Below are positions 62,570-64,000 of a stretch of 64,000 nucleotides of DNA, piece after piece. This DNA is from Mycobacterium marinum (GTDB lineage Bacteria; Actinomycetota; Actinomycetes; Mycobacteriales; Mycobacteriaceae): assembly GCF_003391395.1 (NCBI RefSeq), contig NZ_CP024190.1, forward strand, positions 4,402,001-4,466,000, written 5' to 3'. Each line of letters begins with the position of its first letter. Positions within the stretch are counted from its first letter, which is position 1. Both the position numbers and the translations under genes were made by a program. Under the pieces are notes generated by a model, which worked only from the letters and a program-made list of their open reading frames with translations, was not told the DNA's origin and did no database searches.

Positions 62570-64000
62570 CAATCGTCATCGCGTTCGCGACGTTGGCGGC
62601 GGGCAGCCTTGCGCTCGGCCGCACCGACGCGGTCGCTGCGTTCCAGCCGCACATCGGTACCCCGACCGGACATTGCGACGTGACCACCCGCGGGCGTTTG
62701 CGGCTCCCAGTCGAAAGTCATCTCACCGATGGTGACCGCGCACCCCGGCTTTGCCCCCAACCGCAGCAGCTCCTCCTCGACCCCCAGCCGCGCCAGGCGG
62801 TCGGCCAGGTAGCCGACGGCCTCGTCGTTGTCGAAGTTGGTCTGGCCGATCCAACGCTCGGGTCGAGCGCCGGTCACCACGAAGCCCCCGTGTCCGTCCG
62901 CCTGCACGTCGAAGCCGCTGTCATCGACCGGAACCGGGCGGATCACCGGCCGTCGCGGCGCGGCTTGCGGCCGAGCCGCGTTGTACTCCGAGACCATCTG
63001 CCACAGCCCGAAGATCAACGGCTGCAAGTTTTCCCGGGTGACCGTGGATACGAGAAATACCGGCCAGCCGCGTTGCGCGAGCTCGTCCTCAACGAACTCG
63101 GCAAGCTCGCGGGCCTCGGGCACATCGATCTTGTTGAGCACCACCGCACGCGGCCGTTCGGCCAGGTCGTCGAGCACCGCATCGCCCTGCAGCGTGGGTT
63201 GGTAGGCCGCCAATTCGGCCTCCAGCGCGTCGATGTCGGAAATAGGGTCCCGGCCCGGTTCAGCGGTGGCGCAGTCCACGACATGCACCAGCACCGCGCA
63301 GCGCTCGATGTGCCGCAGAAAGTCCAGCCCCAGCCCCCGGCCCTGTGAGGCGCCCGGAATCAGACCGGGAACGTCGGCGACGGTGAATGAGTGACCACCG
63401 GCAGCGACCACGCCGAGGTTGGGAACCAGGGTGGTGAAGGGATAGTCGGCGATCTTGGGCTTGGCCGCCGAGATGACCGACACCAACGAGGATTTTCCGG
63501 CGGAGGGGAATCCAACCAGCCCCACATCGGCGACGGTCTTGAGTTCTAGGGTGAGGTCACGGGCCTGTCCCGGCTCACCAAGCAGGGCAAAGCCTGGCGC
63601 CTTGCGCGCCCGCGACGCCAGCGCTGCGTTGCCCAGCCCGCCGCGACCACCCGCGGCGGCTTCAAAGCGGGTGCCGGCTCCCACCAGGTCGGCAAGCAGC
63701 CGGCCGTTGTCGTCGAGCACGACGGTGCCGTCGGGAACTTTGACTTCCAAGTCGGCACCGGCGGCGCCGTCCCGGTTGCTGCCCATGCCCTGTTTGCCTG
63801 ACGCCGCGGTGACGTGCGGGCGGAAATGGAAGTCGAGCAGGGTATGCACTTGTGGATCTACCACAAAGACGACGCTGCCGCCGCGCCCGCCGTTACCGCC
63901 GTCGGGACCACCGAGCGGCTTGAATTTCTCACGATGAACCGAGGCACAGCCATTACCACCGGAACCCGCTCGGGTGTGAATGACGACCCGATCGACGAAC
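62569..64000 (-). CDS. obg: Obg/CgtA GTPase, missing only its first few codons at the window edge
   Basis: The GTPase Obg (Rv2440c), which binds the 50S subunit and links ribosome assembly to stress. The N-terminal glycine-rich Obg fold is visible from FVDRVVIHTRAGSGGNGCAS. The G domain has VGLVGFPSAGKSSLVSVISA (P loop), DYPFTTLVPNLGVV (switch I), VADVPGLIPGASQGRGLGLD (G3) and VVLNKIDVPEAR (G4). The actinobacterial C-terminal domain follows (GGFVVTGARPERWIGQTNFD, EELLRLGAKPGCAVTIGEMT) with a basic tail (RVGAAERKAARRQRRERDDD). About 3-4 codons, including the start, lie beyond the right edge. rplU and rpmA would be expected upstream, as in most bacteria. Confidence 0.95.
   Translation of the reverse strand, partial: FVDRVVIHTRAGSGGNGCASVHREKFKPLGGPDGGNGGRGGSVVFVVDPQVHTLLDFHFRPHVTAASGKQGMGSNRDGAAGADLEVKVPDGTVVLDDNGRLLADLVGAGTRFEAAAGGRGGLGNAALASRARKAPGFALLGEPGQARDLTLELKTVADVGLVGFPSAGKSSLVSVISAAKPKIADYPFTTLVPNLGVVAAGGHSFTVADVPGLIPGASQGRGLGLDFLRHIERCAVLVHVVDCATAEPGRDPISDIDALEAELAAYQPTLQGDAVLDDLAERPRAVVLNKIDVPEARELAEFVEDELAQRGWPVFLVSTVTRENLQPLIFGLWQMVSEYNAARPQAAPRRPVIRPVPVDDSGFDVQADGHGGFVVTGARPERWIGQTNFDNDEAVGYLADRLARLGVEEELLRLGAKPGCAVTIGEMTFDWEPQTPAGGHVAMSGRGTDVRLERSDRVGAAERKAARRQRRERDDD

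Noticed and set aside
62593..63348. 251-codon plus-strand frame across obg
   Set aside because: Antisense to the conserved GTPase, with shadow composition.

Overview
The window looks like chromosome of a slow-growing Mycobacterium outside, but related to, the M. tuberculosis complex. GC is high throughout, there are four PE_PGRS loci, and the backbone order matches what I remember of H37Rv Rv2400c-Rv2440c: subI, GH15 trehalase, LppR-like lipoproteins, lepA, Rv2405, CBS protein, rnz, PE_PGRS, transglutaminase/alpha-E/ATP-grasp, rpsT, holA, comEC, comEA, eis, degV, octT, gpgP, rsfS, nadD, VWA protein, MoxR ATPase, proA, channel/cyclase, nadE, proB, obg. Several genes are not at this locus in H37Rv as I recall it, and some H37Rv genes (oxyR'/ahpCD and the PE25/PPE41 region between proA and the cyclase, and rbsK) are absent. 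The species cannot be fixed from memory alone.

Layout. 1-8.6 kb: truncated subI (sulfate-binding lipoprotein), two tiny membrane proteins, an FAD monooxygenase, trehalase, two tandem PknH-sensor-like lipoproteins behind lepA, and a PemK/MazF-like protein. 8.6-13.5 kb: CBS-pair protein, ribonuclease Z, two tandem PE_PGRS genes. 13.5-17.3 kb: a three-gene overlapping operon (ATP-grasp, alpha-E, transglutaminase), then rpsT with a strong bidirectional terminator. 17.4-20.9 kb: holA, comEC, comEA. 21.1-31.8 kb, mostly accessory: a paired acyl-CoA dehydrogenase operon, an FAD oxidoreductase preceded by a near-perfect inverted repeat, eis, a DapB-like dehydrogenase with a membrane protein, and an mmpS-mmpL pair. 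31.9-35.2 kb: the degV-octT-gpgP-rsfS-nadD operon (methylglucose lipopolysaccharide precursor modification, ribosome silencing, NAD synthesis). 35.4-40.1 kb: methyltransferase, VWA/MoxR pair, proA. 40.2-47.5 kb: two tandem copies of a two-gene module, a membrane sensor with a class III cyclase-type domain plus an MscS-type channel with a cyclic-nucleotide-binding-type domain. 48.2-64 kb: PE_PGRS, nadE divergent from an extra sirtuin, a P450 divergent from a TetR regulator with repeated operator-like sites, a very long PE_PGRS locus broken by an in-frame stop, then proB and obg.

The most interesting parts are: (1) the duplicated cyclase/channel module, in which both cyclase domains lack key catalytic residues and both nucleotide-binding domains lack the canonical Glu and Arg, suggesting a repurposed membrane-signal-to-channel system; (2) the giant PE_PGRS with an ochre codon at codon 62 and four copies of a ~654-bp super-repeat; (3) the ATP-grasp/alpha-E/transglutaminase operon of still unclear product; (4) the sirtuin beside nadE.

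All family assignments come from reading the translations, without database searches. Locus comparisons with H37Rv are from memory.
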